The notes under the pieces are model-generated. The model made no database searches and was not told the DNA's origin. It saw only the letters and a program-made list of their open reading frames with translations. A program made the translations under genes and the position numbers. Of a DNA stretch of 64,000 bases, positions 1 through 8,900 are shown one piece after another. Position 1 is the stretch's first letter; each line of letters begins with the position of its first letter. The stretch comes from CAZQQU01 sp964595625 (GTDB lineage: Bacteria > Bacteroidota > Bacteroidia > Flavobacteriales > Flavobacteriaceae): contig CAZQQU010000002.1 in NCBI GenBank assembly GCA_964595625.1, positions 1 to 64,000 on the forward strand. Direction: 5' to 3'.

Positions 1-101
1 ACGGAAGACCTTTACCATCCAACGATTACTGGTTTAGAGTAGAATATGAAGAAGATGGGGTGGTCAAAAATTTTAGAGGACATATAACGTTAAAAAGATA
101 A
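1..101 (+). CDS. C-terminal tail of a large type IX-secreted protein (type B sorting domain), partial
   Basis: The reading frame is open from the window edge to TAA at 99-101. It translates to a tail with the LPSNDYWF motif, an acidic EYEEDG stretch, and the ending FRGHITLKR. This is the usual C-terminus of the CHU_C / gliding-motility-associated (type B) sorting domain that takes proteins through the type IX secretion system. The bulk of the protein lies upstream of the window, so its function cannot be read. A PorP/SprF-family gene follows 23 bp downstream, as is common for SprB-like adhesins and their SprF partners, so this is probably a large cell-surface adhesin. The sorting-domain call is strong; the adhesin role is inference. 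Confidence 0.8.
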   Translation, partial: GRPLPSNDYWFRVEYEEDGVVKNFRGHITLKR

Positions 102-124
102 TAGAAGACAATTAAATTAAATAC

Positions 125-1129
125 ATGAAATTAAAACTTTGTTTGTTCATCTTGTTAGCTACTTTACATGTAGAGCTAATATTTGGTCAAGATGGAATTC
201 CGATATACTCTGATTATTTTGCTGAGAATTTATATTTGTTACACCCTTCCATGGCTGGAGCCGCACGCGCGGGTCAAATACGACTGACTGCCCGACAGCA
301 GTGGTTTGACCATGAGAATGCGCCCAACTTACAAACTTTAACGGCTAATACTCGTATGGGGGAGCGCTCCGGATTAGGGGTAATCGCATACAATGATGGT
401 AATGGATACCACTCACAGTTAGGAGGGTATATTACCTATGCGCACCATATAAATTTTTCGCGTAGCGATTATGATTTAAATCAATTTTCGTTTGGACTTA
501 CAGCGGGAGTCGTGCAGTCAAGACTGGATGAAACCAATTTTGATTTGTCTGATTTTGATCCAATCATTGCCGGAATTATACAAAGTTCTACTTATTACAA
601 TGTCGATGCAGGAGTATCGTATAATCTGATGGACTTTTCGGCGCATTTAACAGTTAAAAACTTACTATTTGTTAACCGAAAAGTGTATTCCGAAGAATAT
701 GAATCTAACAACCAACGGCGATATGTTTTAGGAATGGCCTATACCATAGGAGGAAAATATTATTCGGATTGGTCGTATGAGCCTTCCTTTATGTTTCAGT
801 TTTATGAAAGAACCAATGAATCTTTTGTAGACGCAAACTTTAAGTTGTATCGCAAAATGGAATTTGGGCGTTTGTTTGGAGGAATTTCGTACCGACATAG
901 TTTTGACGGCGCCGAATATTTAAACGGTCAAAGTGTAACTTCTCAAAAGCTGCAATATCTCTCACCTATGGTAGGAATTCGTTTTAAAGACTTTTTCTTT
1001 GCCTATACCTATTCCCACCAGTTAGGAAATGTAAAATTTGAATCAGGAGGGTATCACCAGATAACCTTAGGCTATAACTTCTGGGACAAAGGAGATTTAT
1101 ACGATTGTAATTGTCCTGCTGTCAACTAA
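125..1129 (+). CDS. PorP/SprF family type IX secretion membrane protein
   Basis: The 334-residue protein has a signal peptide (residues 1 to about 22, ending FGQ). An early segment, IYSDYFAENLYLLHPSMAGA, matches the start of the mature PorP/SprF domain (the usual form is 'yNPAyaG'). The rest is alternating, aromatic-rich outer-membrane beta-strand sequence, and the length is normal for the family. SprF-type proteins are needed to deliver a particular large type IX substrate to the surface. The gene directly follows a protein ending in a type B sorting domain, so the two are probably one operon and functional partners. A strong terminator closes the unit. It is unlikely to be PorP itself, since no other porin-secretion gene is adjacent. 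Confidence 0.85.
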   Translation: MKLKLCLFILLATLHVELIFGQDGIPIYSDYFAENLYLLHPSMAGAARAGQIRLTARQQWFDHENAPNLQTLTANTRMGERSGLGVIAYNDGNGYHSQLGGYITYAHHINFSRSDYDLNQFSFGLTAGVVQSRLDETNFDLSDFDPIIAGIIQSSTYYNVDAGVSYNLMDFSAHLTVKNLLFVNRKVYSEEYESNNQRRYVLGMAYTIGGKYYSDWSYEPSFMFQFYERTNESFVDANFKLYRKMEFGRLFGGISYRHSFDGAEYLNGQSVTSQKLQYLSPMVGIRFKDFFFAYTYSHQLGNVKFESGGYHQITLGYNFWDKGDLYDCNCPAVN

Positions 1130-1137
1130 AAACTTAT

Positions 1138-1162
1138 ACCCGGAATTTTCCGGGTTTTTTTT
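1138..1162. terminator. Rho-independent terminator between convergent genes
   Basis: CCCGGA at 1139-1144 pairs with TCCGGG at 1149-1154 around a four-base loop, followed by eight T on the plus strand. It ends the PorP/SprF transcript. The T run overlaps the last codon of the convergent murI, so it may act on both strands. Confidence 0.85.
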
Positions 1163-1946
1163 AAAAATCTAGATAAGAGATAGAAATTTTATTTTGGTAC
1201 GCTTGTAAGAGCATCTCTAAGGTAGTGGTGTCTGTATTGGTATAAAACTGATACGAAGGTATAGAGGTAGGTGTTGTTAGATTGTTTTCAAGTAATACTG
1301 ATTTTACACGTTGTGCAACGGCTAAACCGGAATCGGTAATGGTTATGTGTGCAGGAATAATTTTTCTAATCTCTTCAATTAAATATGGAAAATGTGTACA
1401 ACCCAAAACAATGTGGTCGGCTCCTGCTTCGAGCATAGCATGTAAGCTTTTTTTGAGTAAAGCGCGTGTTTCTGGGGTGTGAATTTTATTCGCTTCAATC
1501 AGTTCGACTAGACCGCGGTCTATTTCCTGGATAATTTGAATGTCTTTCGCGTAATTTTCGGAAGCTTGGTGGAACAAGGAACTATTGATGGTTCCCCGGG
1601 TGGCGAGCACACCAATAATTTTGGTTTGGGTTTTTAGTGCTGCAGGTTTGATCGCGGGCTCGATACCCACAAAGGGGATGGAATATTTTTCACGGAGAAT
1701 TTTAATGGCATTGGTGGTGGCAGTATTACATGCCACCACGATGATTTTGGCGTTTAGTTGGATTAATTTCTCGGTGTTTTTGAAACTTAATTGAATGATT
1801 TCCTCCGGAGTTTTTTTCCCGTAAGGGGCATGCATACTATCGGCCAAATAAACGGTAGGCTCGTTGGGGAGTAAACGGTGTATTTCTTTCCATACAGTCG
1901 TCCCTCCCACACCGGAATCAAAAATACCGATTGGATTAGAGCTCAT
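1161..1946 (-). CDS. murI: Glutamate racemase
   Basis: The enzyme interconverts L- and D-glutamate in the cytoplasm to supply D-Glu for peptidoglycan. The 261 residues are normal for the family. The N-terminal IGIFDSGVGG motif and the two catalytic cysteine motifs (ACNTATT near residue 73, LGCTHFPYL near 183) are all present. It starts with ATG 24 bp downstream of the isocitrate dehydrogenase stop on the same strand; I see no TAnnTTTG box in that gap, so it is probably co-transcribed. Confident. Confidence 0.96.
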   Translation of the reverse strand: MSSNPIGIFDSGVGGTTVWKEIHRLLPNEPTVYLADSMHAPYGKKTPEEIIQLSFKNTEKLIQLNAKIIVVACNTATTNAIKILREKYSIPFVGIEPAIKPAALKTQTKIIGVLATRGTINSSLFHQASENYAKDIQIIQEIDRGLVELIEANKIHTPETRALLKKSLHAMLEAGADHIVLGCTHFPYLIEEIRKIIPAHITITDSGLAVAQRVKSVLLENNLTTPTSIPSYQFYTNTDTTTLEMLLQAYQNKISISYLDF

Positions 1947-1970
1947 GCGTTTATTTATAAAAACACTAAT

Positions 1971-4196
1971 TTACAACATTTCCAGTATACCATTGAAAAG
2001 GGTACTGGGTCGCATTACTTTTTCGGCTAATTGGGAATCGGGCCAGTAGTAACCTCCGATGTCCACCGGTTGTCCTTGAATTTGGTTGAGATAGTCAACA
2101 ATTTCTTTTTCGTTTTCACGAAGTTTTTCTGCAACTGGAGCAAAAAGACCGGCTAAGGATGGGTCCTGGGTTTGTTTTGCTAAAGCATCCATCCAGTACA
2201 TTGCCACATAAAAATGACTTCCTCGATTGTCTAACTCGCCCGCTTTTCGGGAGGGTGACTTGTCGTTTAAAAGATAGCTTTCGGTAGCCTGATCTAAGGT
2301 TTTGGCTAAGATTGCAGCTTGTGGGTTATTCGTTGTTTCAGCCAAGTGTTCCAACGAAACAGCCAGCGCTAAAAATTCACCTAAGGAATCCCAACGCAAG
2401 TGATTTTCTTCTAGGAGTTGGTCGACGTGTTTGGGGGCTGATCCTCCGGCTCCGGTTTCAAATAAGCCACCACCATTCATCAAAGGAACAATGGAAAGCA
2501 TTTTGGCACTGGTGCCTAATTCTAAAATAGGAAACAGGTCGGTGAGGTAATCTCTCAATACGTTTCCGGTAGCCGAAATAGTGTCTTTACCTTCTTTAAT
2601 GCGTTGTAAGGTATAGGTTGTGGCTTCACTTAATGACAGTATTTGGATATCGATCCCTTGGGTGTCAAATTCGGGTAAATAGGCCTGAATTTTTTTAATT
2701 AATTGGGCATCGTGTGCACGGTGTTGATCTAACCAAAACACCACCGGATTTCCGGTTGCTCTACCGCGGTTTACGGCTAATTTCACCCAGTCTTTAATGG
2801 GAGCGTCCTTGGTTTGACACATTCTCCAGATATCACCCGCAGCTACCTGATTTTCAAATAAAATGGTGTTTGAAGCGTCGATTACCTGTACCACACCATC
2901 GCTAGGGATTATAAAGGTTTTATCGTGCGAGCCGTATTCTTCAGCTTTTTGAGCCATCAGACCGACATTGGAAACGCTTCCCATGGTTTTGGGATCAAAG
3001 GCACCGTTTTGTTTGCAAAATTCGATGGTTTTTTGATAAACCGTGGCATAGGTACTATCGGGAATCACCGCTAAAGTATCTTGGAGCTTACCCTCTTTAT
3101 TCCACATTTTTCCAGAATTACGAATCATAGCCGGCATGGAGGCATCAATAATCACGTCACTGGGTACATGGAGATTGGTAATGCCTTGATCGGAATTAAC
3201 CATGGCTAAATCGGGACGCTGAGCATAAGTAGCCTCAATCTCTTCCAAAAGTGTAGCTTTTAAGTCTTCTGGGAGGGTGTTTATTTTGGCCAAAACATCA
3301 CCAAAGCCATTGTTTGGATCAATTTCGTATTGTTCAAACACTTCTTGGTGTTTGTCAAAAACGGTTTCAAAAAACAAACGAACTGCATGACCAAAAATGA
3401 CCGGGTCAGACACTTTCATCATGGTGGCTTTCATATGAATCGAAAACAGAATGTTTTCTTCAAGAGCCGTTTGAATTTGTTTTTTTAGAAAATCGATGAG
3501 TTCGGATTTTTGCATCACCGAAACATCTAAAATTTCCTGTGCTTGGATGTTAAAATCAGATTTTAAAACGGTTTGCTTACCCTGTTGGTCGCTATGTACT
3601 ATACGAATGGAAGTAGGTTGATCGAGGGTGATTGACTTTTCGTTATGAAAAAAATCACCTTGTTCCATGGTGGCGACTCTGGTTTTGGAATCGGGGCTCC
3701 ACACTCCCATGGAATGGGGGTTTTGTTTGGCGTAATTTTTTACAGCTAGCGGGGCTCTACGGTCAGAATTACCTTCGCGTAGCACCGGATTTACAGCACT
3801 ACCTTTAACTTTATCGTAGCGATCACGAATGTCTTTTTCTTGTTCGGTGGTAGGTGTTTCGGGATAGTTAGGTATAGGGAAACCTTTTTGTTGCAATTCG
3901 AGTATAGCCTCTTTCAATTGGGGTACCGAAGCACTGATATTAGGAAGTTTGATAATATTGGCTTCTGGGGTAGTAGCCATTTTTCCTAAAATTTCTAAAT
4001 CGTCTGCCTCACGTTGATCGGCAGATAAATATTCTGGAAATTTAGCTAAAATTCTTGCGGCTAGCGAAATGTTTTTGGTTTCAATTTGAATTGCTGCCTT
4101 TTTACAAATGGCTTGGGCAATGGGTAAAAAAGAATAGGTTGCCAATGCCGGAGCCTCGTCCGTAATCGTGTAAGTAATAACAGGTAATTTAGCCAT
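1971..4196 (-). CDS. icd: NADP-dependent isocitrate dehydrogenase, monomeric type
   Basis: This TCA-cycle enzyme oxidises isocitrate to 2-oxoglutarate, producing NADPH. At 741 residues it has the length of the monomeric class, far longer than the roughly 420-residue dimeric enzymes. The N-terminal ITYTITDEAPALATYSFLPI and internal segments such as KVKGSAVNPVLREGNSDRRA and FWLDQHRAHDAQLI are characteristic of the class. A -7 box (CAAAAATA on the plus strand at 4221-4228) lies about 25 bp before the ATG. It probably forms a transcript with murI downstream. No truncation is visible. Confidence 0.95.
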   Translation of the reverse strand: MAKLPVITYTITDEAPALATYSFLPIAQAICKKAAIQIETKNISLAARILAKFPEYLSADQREADDLEILGKMATTPEANIIKLPNISASVPQLKEAILELQQKGFPIPNYPETPTTEQEKDIRDRYDKVKGSAVNPVLREGNSDRRAPLAVKNYAKQNPHSMGVWSPDSKTRVATMEQGDFFHNEKSITLDQPTSIRIVHSDQQGKQTVLKSDFNIQAQEILDVSVMQKSELIDFLKKQIQTALEENILFSIHMKATMMKVSDPVIFGHAVRLFFETVFDKHQEVFEQYEIDPNNGFGDVLAKINTLPEDLKATLLEEIEATYAQRPDLAMVNSDQGITNLHVPSDVIIDASMPAMIRNSGKMWNKEGKLQDTLAVIPDSTYATVYQKTIEFCKQNGAFDPKTMGSVSNVGLMAQKAEEYGSHDKTFIIPSDGVVQVIDASNTILFENQVAAGDIWRMCQTKDAPIKDWVKLAVNRGRATGNPVVFWLDQHRAHDAQLIKKIQAYLPEFDTQGIDIQILSLSEATTYTLQRIKEGKDTISATGNVLRDYLTDLFPILELGTSAKMLSIVPLMNGGGLFETGAGGSAPKHVDQLLEENHLRWDSLGEFLALAVSLEHLAETTNNPQAAILAKTLDQATESYLLNDKSPSRKAGELDNRGSHFYVAMYWMDALAKQTQDPSLAGLFAPVAEKLRENEKEIVDYLNQIQGQPVDIGGYYWPDSQLAEKVMRPSTLFNGILEML

Positions 4197-4220
4197 TTTA
4201 AGTATAAATTTTTAACGGCA

Positions 4221-4228
4221 CAAAAATA
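4221..4228 (-). promoter_or_regulatory. -7 promoter box for icd
   Basis: On the minus strand this reads TATTTTTG, matching the Bacteroidota -7 consensus TAnnTTTG, 25 bp upstream of the icd ATG. No TTG is seen at the usual distance for a -33 element. Confidence 0.45.
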
Positions 4229-4372
4229 CATAAAATTTTCTCCATAATAGGTATTCAGAATCAGAATGATAGAATGCAGATTTTGCAGGGAACTTTTTAC
4301 TAATTATGTAAAAAGTATTCTTAGAAACTCTCTTTTTTTTACCAAAGCAGTTAGTGAAGGGAGTACAAATAC

Positions 4373-4414
4373 AAAAGCCATATCACAAATCACGAAGATT
4401 ATGATATGGCTTTT
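4373..4414. terminator. 13-bp perfect stem-loop, terminator-like
   Basis: AAAAGCCATATCA at 4373-4385 pairs perfectly with TGATATGGCTTTT at 4402-4414, loop of 16. A short T run follows on either strand, so it could terminate transcription in both directions. No obvious gene on either side needs it, which is why the interval is worth checking for a short transcript. Confidence 0.55.
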
Positions 4415-4525
4415 TGAAAATAATCTTTTACCGACCGGCCAATTGACCACTAAGACAGGTTTATTACATTTCCTGTATCGTAGATTACTTTCGGTGAAAG
4501 ACTCTTACAATACTTCATCAAAGAA

Positions 4526-4655
4526 GTGCTAAAGAAGTCTTTCCAAGGAATTTCATTGCTTTATCCTGAGTATAGGTCTTGCGACAGTAGTATCTCTAGG
4601 AGTGGCTAACAAAACTCCTTCTGTAAAGAACGTTAAAATACAAGGTCAGTTTTAG
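4526..4655 (+). pseudogene. Possible frameshifted small hydrophobic peptide gene
   Basis: From a GTG at 4526 one frame reads LKKSFQGISLL, a plausible signal-peptide start. In a second frame from 4560 the sequence reads FILSIGLATVVSLGVANKTP and continues SVKNVKIQGQF to a TAG at 4653-4655. Joined by one frameshift near 4555-4560, they would give a roughly 43-residue peptide with a basic start, a hydrophobic core and a short polar tail, like small exported peptides of Bacteroidota. I do not recognise the family. It may be a decayed gene, a sequencing error or chance. Confidence 0.3.
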
Positions 4656-5046
4656 TGTTAACTTGCTTCTAACGATGTATTTTATCGACCTGAGTTCTAT
4701 TTGCCGGAAGTGCCTAAGGCAATTCGGCGAATTACAGTAAACTGTTTTTAACTCGGTCAAAGAACAAAGAGGCATTTAATACTAGAAACTGAATAAACAG
4801 TATTTGGGTTAAATGCATTTGTAAATAGCTTCTTTTATTTCTAAAAAGTAATGGAACTTTATAAGAAATAAAAACTATGAATGAACGTTCTTTTACACTT
4901 CAAATACAGACTGCAAAAATGACAAGCAGTTGATGTAGTTTGTCTTTGGTATCTCAAAAGTAAGAGTAAATTTTTATAAATCCATAAAAAAATAGATTTT
5001 AAAATTCACAATTTCTCAACTGCAGTTATTAACAATAGTTAATAAA

Positions 5047-5068
5047 AAAGCCCTGATAACAGGGCTTT
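5047..5068 (-). terminator. Rho-independent terminator of rplS
   Basis: AAAGCCCTG (5047-5055), loop of four, CAGGGCTTT (5060-5068). On the minus strand the stem is followed by a T run, 25 bp beyond the rplS stop codon. Confidence 0.85.
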
Positions 5069-5092
5069 AAATCGGTTGGTAAAAAAGAACGA

Positions 5093-5443
5093 TTAAAAGT
5101 TTCTATCTTTAATTCTAGCTTTTTTACCGGTAAGTTCTCTAAAGTAGAAAATACGTTTTCTACGAACTTTACCTCTTTTGTTAACTTCAATTTTTTGTAA
5201 GGCAGGCATGTTAATTGGGAAAATACGTTCTACCCCAATTGTACCTGACATTTTTCGAATGGTAAAAGTACGTGTAGCTCCTGTACCTCTTACTTGAATA
5301 ACTACTCCTCTAAAAAACTGGGTTCTAGTTTTTTCACCTTCACGGATTTCGTAGTAAACAGTAATACTATCCCCGGCACCAAACTCAGGGAAATCTTTTT
5401 TGGTTACGAATTCGTCTTGAACGAATTTTACTAATTCTTCCAT
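5093..5443 (-). CDS. rplS: 50S ribosomal protein L19
   Basis: The 116-residue protein sits at the 30S-50S interface of the ribosome. Family hallmarks are visible: GDSITVYYEIREGEKTRTQ, the FRGVVIQVRG stretch, the FTIRKMSGTIGVERIFP segment and a basic C-terminus (RGKVRRKRIFYFRELTGKKAR). It follows trmD on the same strand, the usual bacterial arrangement, but a 115-bp gap carries its own -7 box, so it can be transcribed independently. A terminator follows directly. Confidence 0.97.
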   Translation of the reverse strand: MEELVKFVQDEFVTKKDFPEFGAGDSITVYYEIREGEKTRTQFFRGVVIQVRGTGATRTFTIRKMSGTIGVERIFPINMPALQKIEVNKRGKVRRKRIFYFRELTGKKARIKDRNF

Positions 5444-5515
5444 TTTACAATGATTTTGGAATTATTTTGAAGCAACATTCACGGATTTCGTCAGAGGTTG
5501 AATCAAAAGCGGGTG

Positions 5516-5523
5516 CAAATATA
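5516..5523 (-). promoter_or_regulatory. -7 promoter box for rplS
   Basis: The minus strand reads TATATTTG, the same octamer found upstream of both tRNA genes in this window. It lies about 73 bp before the rplS ATG. No clear TTG is seen at 19 bp further upstream. Confidence 0.5.
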
Positions 5524-5558
5524 AAAGTTTTTTGGGATTTAAAAACGGAAATTAGAAT

Positions 5559-6236
5559 TTATTCCTCCAATAAATCAGGTCTTTTTTCTTGGGTCCGTAA
5601 ATAGGCCTGTTCTTCTCGCCAGAGATCTATTTGAGGAAGGTTGCCTGAGGTGAGTATTTCAGGAACTTCCCAACCTTTGTATACTGCCGGCCGAGTGTAG
5701 ATCGGTGGCGCTAATAAACCGTCTTGAAAAGAGTCTGTTAGTGCGCTGGATTCGTCTCCTAAAACCCCGGGAATTAACCGAACAATACTATCGCAAAGTA
5801 CGGCAGCAGCTAATTCTCCACCACTGAGTACATAATCACCAATGGATATTTCACGGGTAATCAAATGGTCTCGAACACGCTGGTCTACCCCTTTATAATG
5901 TCCACAAAGCAGGATTATATTTTTATGCAAAGAAAGGGTGTTAGCTATTTTTTGATTGAGTGTTTCACCGTCCGGGGTCATATAAATAATTTCGTCATAG
6001 CTTCTTTGTGCTTTTAAATCCGAGATACACTTGTCAATCGGTTCAATCATCAATACCATACCGGCACCACCACCAAAAGGATAATCGTCTACTTGACGGT
6101 ACCGATCTGTGGTATACTCTCTTAAGTTATGTAGGTGAATCTCCACAAATCCTTTTTCCACGGCTCTTTTAATAATAGAAGCTTGAAAAGGACTTTCAAT
6201 CAATTCGGGCAGTACGGTGATAATATCTATTCGCAT
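5559..6236 (-). CDS. trmD: tRNA (guanine37-N1)-methyltransferase
   Basis: This SPOUT-class enzyme uses S-adenosylmethionine to methylate G37 next to the anticodon, preventing +1 frameshifting. The 225 residues cover the whole family length. N-terminal MRIDIITVLPELIESPF, the DYPFGGGAGMV loop, the LLCGHYKGVDQR motif and the knot segment SIGDYVLSGGELA are all present. It lies 36 bp downstream of a TPR gene and upstream of rplS, as in many bacteria. Confidence 0.96.
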   Translation of the reverse strand: MRIDIITVLPELIESPFQASIIKRAVEKGFVEIHLHNLREYTTDRYRQVDDYPFGGGAGMVLMIEPIDKCISDLKAQRSYDEIIYMTPDGETLNQKIANTLSLHKNIILLCGHYKGVDQRVRDHLITREISIGDYVLSGGELAAAVLCDSIVRLIPGVLGDESSALTDSFQDGLLAPPIYTRPAVYKGWEVPEILTSGNLPQIDLWREEQAYLRTQEKRPDLLEE

Positions 6237-6272
6237 GGCAAAAGATAGTCAAATGATTAGAGCAATTAAACA

Positions 6273-6764
6273 CTATAGGTCTTTTTTCGAATTGCAGCGT
6301 GCGATAGATTGTTTGGCACGGTCCACTACATTTTGGTCTAGTGAATCCAAAGCGCATTTTCGATAGTATTCGATGGCTTTTTCAAATTCGCCTTTCTGTT
6401 CGTACATGATGCCAAATTCGTTGTAGATAGTAGCTTTTATAATCCCAGGAATACCTAACGCCGTTTCGAGCAGCTCTTCGAGTTCGTCGTATTTTCGAAT
6501 GGTGGAAAGTAATACCGCATAATTGTAATAGGTGGCGGTGTACATCGGACTTTTTTCGAGGGCTAATTTATAGAGCATTTCTCCTTTATCGTAGTCACGA
6601 AATTTGGCTTCGTATAAATACCCTAAATGATTGTAAGCTTTTCCAAAATTAGGGTCTTCGTTTAGAATTTGTTCGAGTTTGTTTTCGGCAATTTCAAACT
6701 TACCGTCACGTATGTCATCATTGGCTTGATGCAATAACTCTTCCATTCGGGTTAAGTGATCCAT
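6273..6764 (-). CDS. Tetratricopeptide-repeat protein
   Basis: The 163-residue protein has no signal peptide and is built of about four TPR units, recognisable by repeated helix pairs such as 'FGKAYNHLGYLYEAKFRDYDKG' cut at 20 residues (FGKAYNHLGYLYEAKFRDYD) and GEFEKAIEYYRKCA. It is therefore a cytoplasmic protein-interaction scaffold; partner unknown. It is the first gene of a probable TPR-trmD transcript: a -7 box (TACCTTTG on the minus strand) is 13 bp before its ATG, giving a very short leader. Function beyond TPR binding cannot be assigned. Confidence 0.8.
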   Translation of the reverse strand: MDHLTRMEELLHQANDDIRDGKFEIAENKLEQILNEDPNFGKAYNHLGYLYEAKFRDYDKGEMLYKLALEKSPMYTATYYNYAVLLSTIRKYDELEELLETALGIPGIIKATIYNEFGIMYEQKGEFEKAIEYYRKCALDSLDQNVVDRAKQSIARCNSKKDL

Positions 6765-6776
6765 ATTTTTTTATTA

Positions 6777-6784
6777 CAAAGGTA
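6777..6784 (-). promoter_or_regulatory. -7 promoter box for the TPR-trmD transcript
   Basis: The minus strand reads TACCTTTG, an exact TAnnTTTG match, 13 bp before the ATG at 6764. This implies an almost leaderless message. Confidence 0.5.
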
Positions 6785-6848
6785 GTAGAAAAAGTGTGTC
6801 TTATATGGGGGAGGTTTTATATTTTTTGAGGGAAGTGGAACCTTTCCA

Positions 6849-8627
6849 TTAACCGTGGGGATAAATTTTTTGATATAATCTAAGGTACTTTTCCTTAACT
6901 GCACGTCTTTTTAATTTCATGGTAGGTGTTAGGTGTCCGGCATCAATACTCCACACCTCGGGGGTGAGTTCAAAGCGTTTGATTTTTTCCCATTGCCCAA
7001 ATTTTTCATTGTAAAAATCCACTTCCTTTTGAATTCGGGAGATAACTTGTGGATTGTTACAGAGGCTTTCGAGCGAATCTCCCCAATTGATTTCTTTTCT
7101 CTTGGCCCATTCTTTTACATATTCAAAACTGGGTTGAATGAAGGCAGCAGGCATTTTTTCACCTTCCCCGATAACCATCACTTGTTCAATAAACAACGAT
7201 TGCTTGAGGGCATTTTCAATGAGTTGGGGCGCAATATATTTACCTCCACTGGTTTTAAACATTTCTTTTTTCCGATCGGTGATTTTTAAAAAACCATCGG
7301 CATCTATCTCACCGATGTCACCGGTATGAAAATAGTCGCCACTCATCACCTGAGCAGTAAGTTCAGGATTTTTGTAGTACCCCACCATGATATTGGGGCC
7401 TTTACAAAGTATTTCGCCATCGCTAGCGATTTTTATCTGAACATTATCAATGGGTTTTCCTACGGTACCTATCCGAAACATAGAATTTCTCATGTCGTTA
7501 ACCGAAATAACTGGAGAGGTCTCGGTCAGGCCATAACCTTCCATTACGGGTATACCTGCCGCACAGAAAATACGGGTTAGTCGGGGTTGTAGCGCGGCAC
7601 TTCCCGAAACCATGATTTCGAGCTCGCCTCCTAAGGCCTCTTTCCATTTGCTAAAAATTAATTTCCGTGCCAACGCCAATTTTTTTTCGTACCACCACCC
7701 GTTTTTCCCATAAGGTTCCCATCGAAGTCCCAGATTGACTGCCCAGAAAAACAAGCTTTTTTTAATCCCAGTAAGTTCCGTTCCTTTCGCATAAATCTTG
7801 TCGTACACTTTTTCTAACAACCGAGGTACTACCGACATCACATGGGGTTTTACTTCTTTGAGGTTGTCTGAAATTTTTTCGATAGATTCTGCAAAATAAA
7901 TAGAGACCGAGTAGTATTGATAGAGATACAACAACATTCTTTCAAAAATATGGCAGACGGGTAAAAAGCTCATTGCCCGGGAGTTGCCTTCGGTTATCGG
8001 AATTCGTGGGGTACTATCAATAACGTTAGACACCACATTGTTATGGGTAAGCATCACTCCTTTTGGAGTTCCAGTAGTTCCGGAAGTGTAAATAATGGTA
8101 GCTAAATCTGATGGCAAAACCTCTGCTTTACGCGCTTCTACTTCAGCTTGAGTACTCTGGTCGGTTCCTGACTGAAGCAGTTCTTTCCAATTTTTACAAC
8201 CTGGAATTTCGTCAAAAGAATACACTTCTTTAAGGGTAGGTACTTGGGATTGGACGGTACGTATTTTCTCAAAAATTTCTTGATCGGATATAAAGCAATA
8301 TATAGATTCCGAGTGGTTGAGTACGTATTGGTATTCTTCAGCGGTAATGGTTGGATAAATTGGGATAGTTTGTGCACCGAGTTGTAAAATTCCGATATCC
8401 ATCACATTCCATTCGGTGCGATTATTTGAGGAGATTAGAGCAATTTTGTCATTTTTTTTAACCCCCATTTTTAATAAGGCCCTCGAAATGGCATTGGCCT
8501 GGTCAATAAATTCGCGGGTGGAGGTATGTTTCCACTGTCCCTGGTATTTGGTTACTAGGCAATCGGATAAATTGTTTTTGGCTAACTGATAGTAGGGGAA
8601 ATCAAAAATGCGGGTTACAGTCTCCAT
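6849..8627 (-). CDS. AMP-forming long-chain fatty acid-CoA ligase
   Basis: The enzyme activates fatty acids to acyl-CoA through an acyl-adenylate at the inner membrane. The P-loop-like motif TIIYTSGTTGTPKGVMLTH (about residue 180), the GYGLTETSP motif, the YFHTGDIGEID motif and the DRKKEMFKTSGGKY hinge are all visible. Size (592 residues) is normal. I chose the ATG at 8627, giving METVTRIFDFPYYQ, because homologues begin just before this segment; an in-frame ATG at 8651 would add eight residues and cannot be excluded. The gene seems to be a single transcription unit. Substrate chain length cannot be read. Confidence 0.9.
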   Translation of the reverse strand: METVTRIFDFPYYQLAKNNLSDCLVTKYQGQWKHTSTREFIDQANAISRALLKMGVKKNDKIALISSNNRTEWNVMDIGILQLGAQTIPIYPTITAEEYQYVLNHSESIYCFISDQEIFEKIRTVQSQVPTLKEVYSFDEIPGCKNWKELLQSGTDQSTQAEVEARKAEVLPSDLATIIYTSGTTGTPKGVMLTHNNVVSNVIDSTPRIPITEGNSRAMSFLPVCHIFERMLLYLYQYYSVSIYFAESIEKISDNLKEVKPHVMSVVPRLLEKVYDKIYAKGTELTGIKKSLFFWAVNLGLRWEPYGKNGWWYEKKLALARKLIFSKWKEALGGELEIMVSGSAALQPRLTRIFCAAGIPVMEGYGLTETSPVISVNDMRNSMFRIGTVGKPIDNVQIKIASDGEILCKGPNIMVGYYKNPELTAQVMSGDYFHTGDIGEIDADGFLKITDRKKEMFKTSGGKYIAPQLIENALKQSLFIEQVMVIGEGEKMPAAFIQPSFEYVKEWAKRKEINWGDSLESLCNNPQVISRIQKEVDFYNEKFGQWEKIKRFELTPEVWSIDAGHLTPTMKLKRRAVKEKYLRLYQKIYPHG

Positions 8628-8900
8628 GGTTTCACTATTAATAAAATGCAATGTAAGAAATTTTATTTAGAAAAAAACTTGAAATAAATACTTCTGTTTG
8701 ATCCCATTTTAAAGGAAAATGAAACTATTACAAGGACAATTATTTAAGCTTATCAGGAAATAGGAATGAAAAAATAGACTAGAAGAGTAAGCAATTGATA
8801 ACAAATTGATTTGTAGAAATAAAAACAGATCAATGGATGAAATAGATCCAGTAGGGAATTCAAACTTATGTAGGGGAAACTTTGACTAAGTATTAATCAA

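Larger units (their letters stand above)
4229..5046. other. Gene-poor interval of about 820 bp with several hairpins
   Basis: No convincing intact gene is present on either strand. Inverted repeats visible by eye are: 4292-4316 (ACTTTTTAC, loop of 7, GTAAAAAGT); 4373-4414 (13-bp stem, listed separately); 4703-4728 (GCCGGA..TGCC, loop TAA, GGCA..TTCGGC); and 4772-4816 (GCATTTAA/TTAAATGC enclosing TACT/AGTA). A frameshifted remnant of a small hydrophobic peptide gene lies at 4526-4655. The interval could be a decayed element or hold a small RNA; the sequence alone does not decide. Confidence 0.5.

Noticed and set aside
4266..4532. 88-codon plus-strand frame upstream of the small peptide remnant
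   Set aside because: It runs through the 13-bp stem-loop at 4373-4414 and has no domain, signal peptide or codon pattern like its neighbours.
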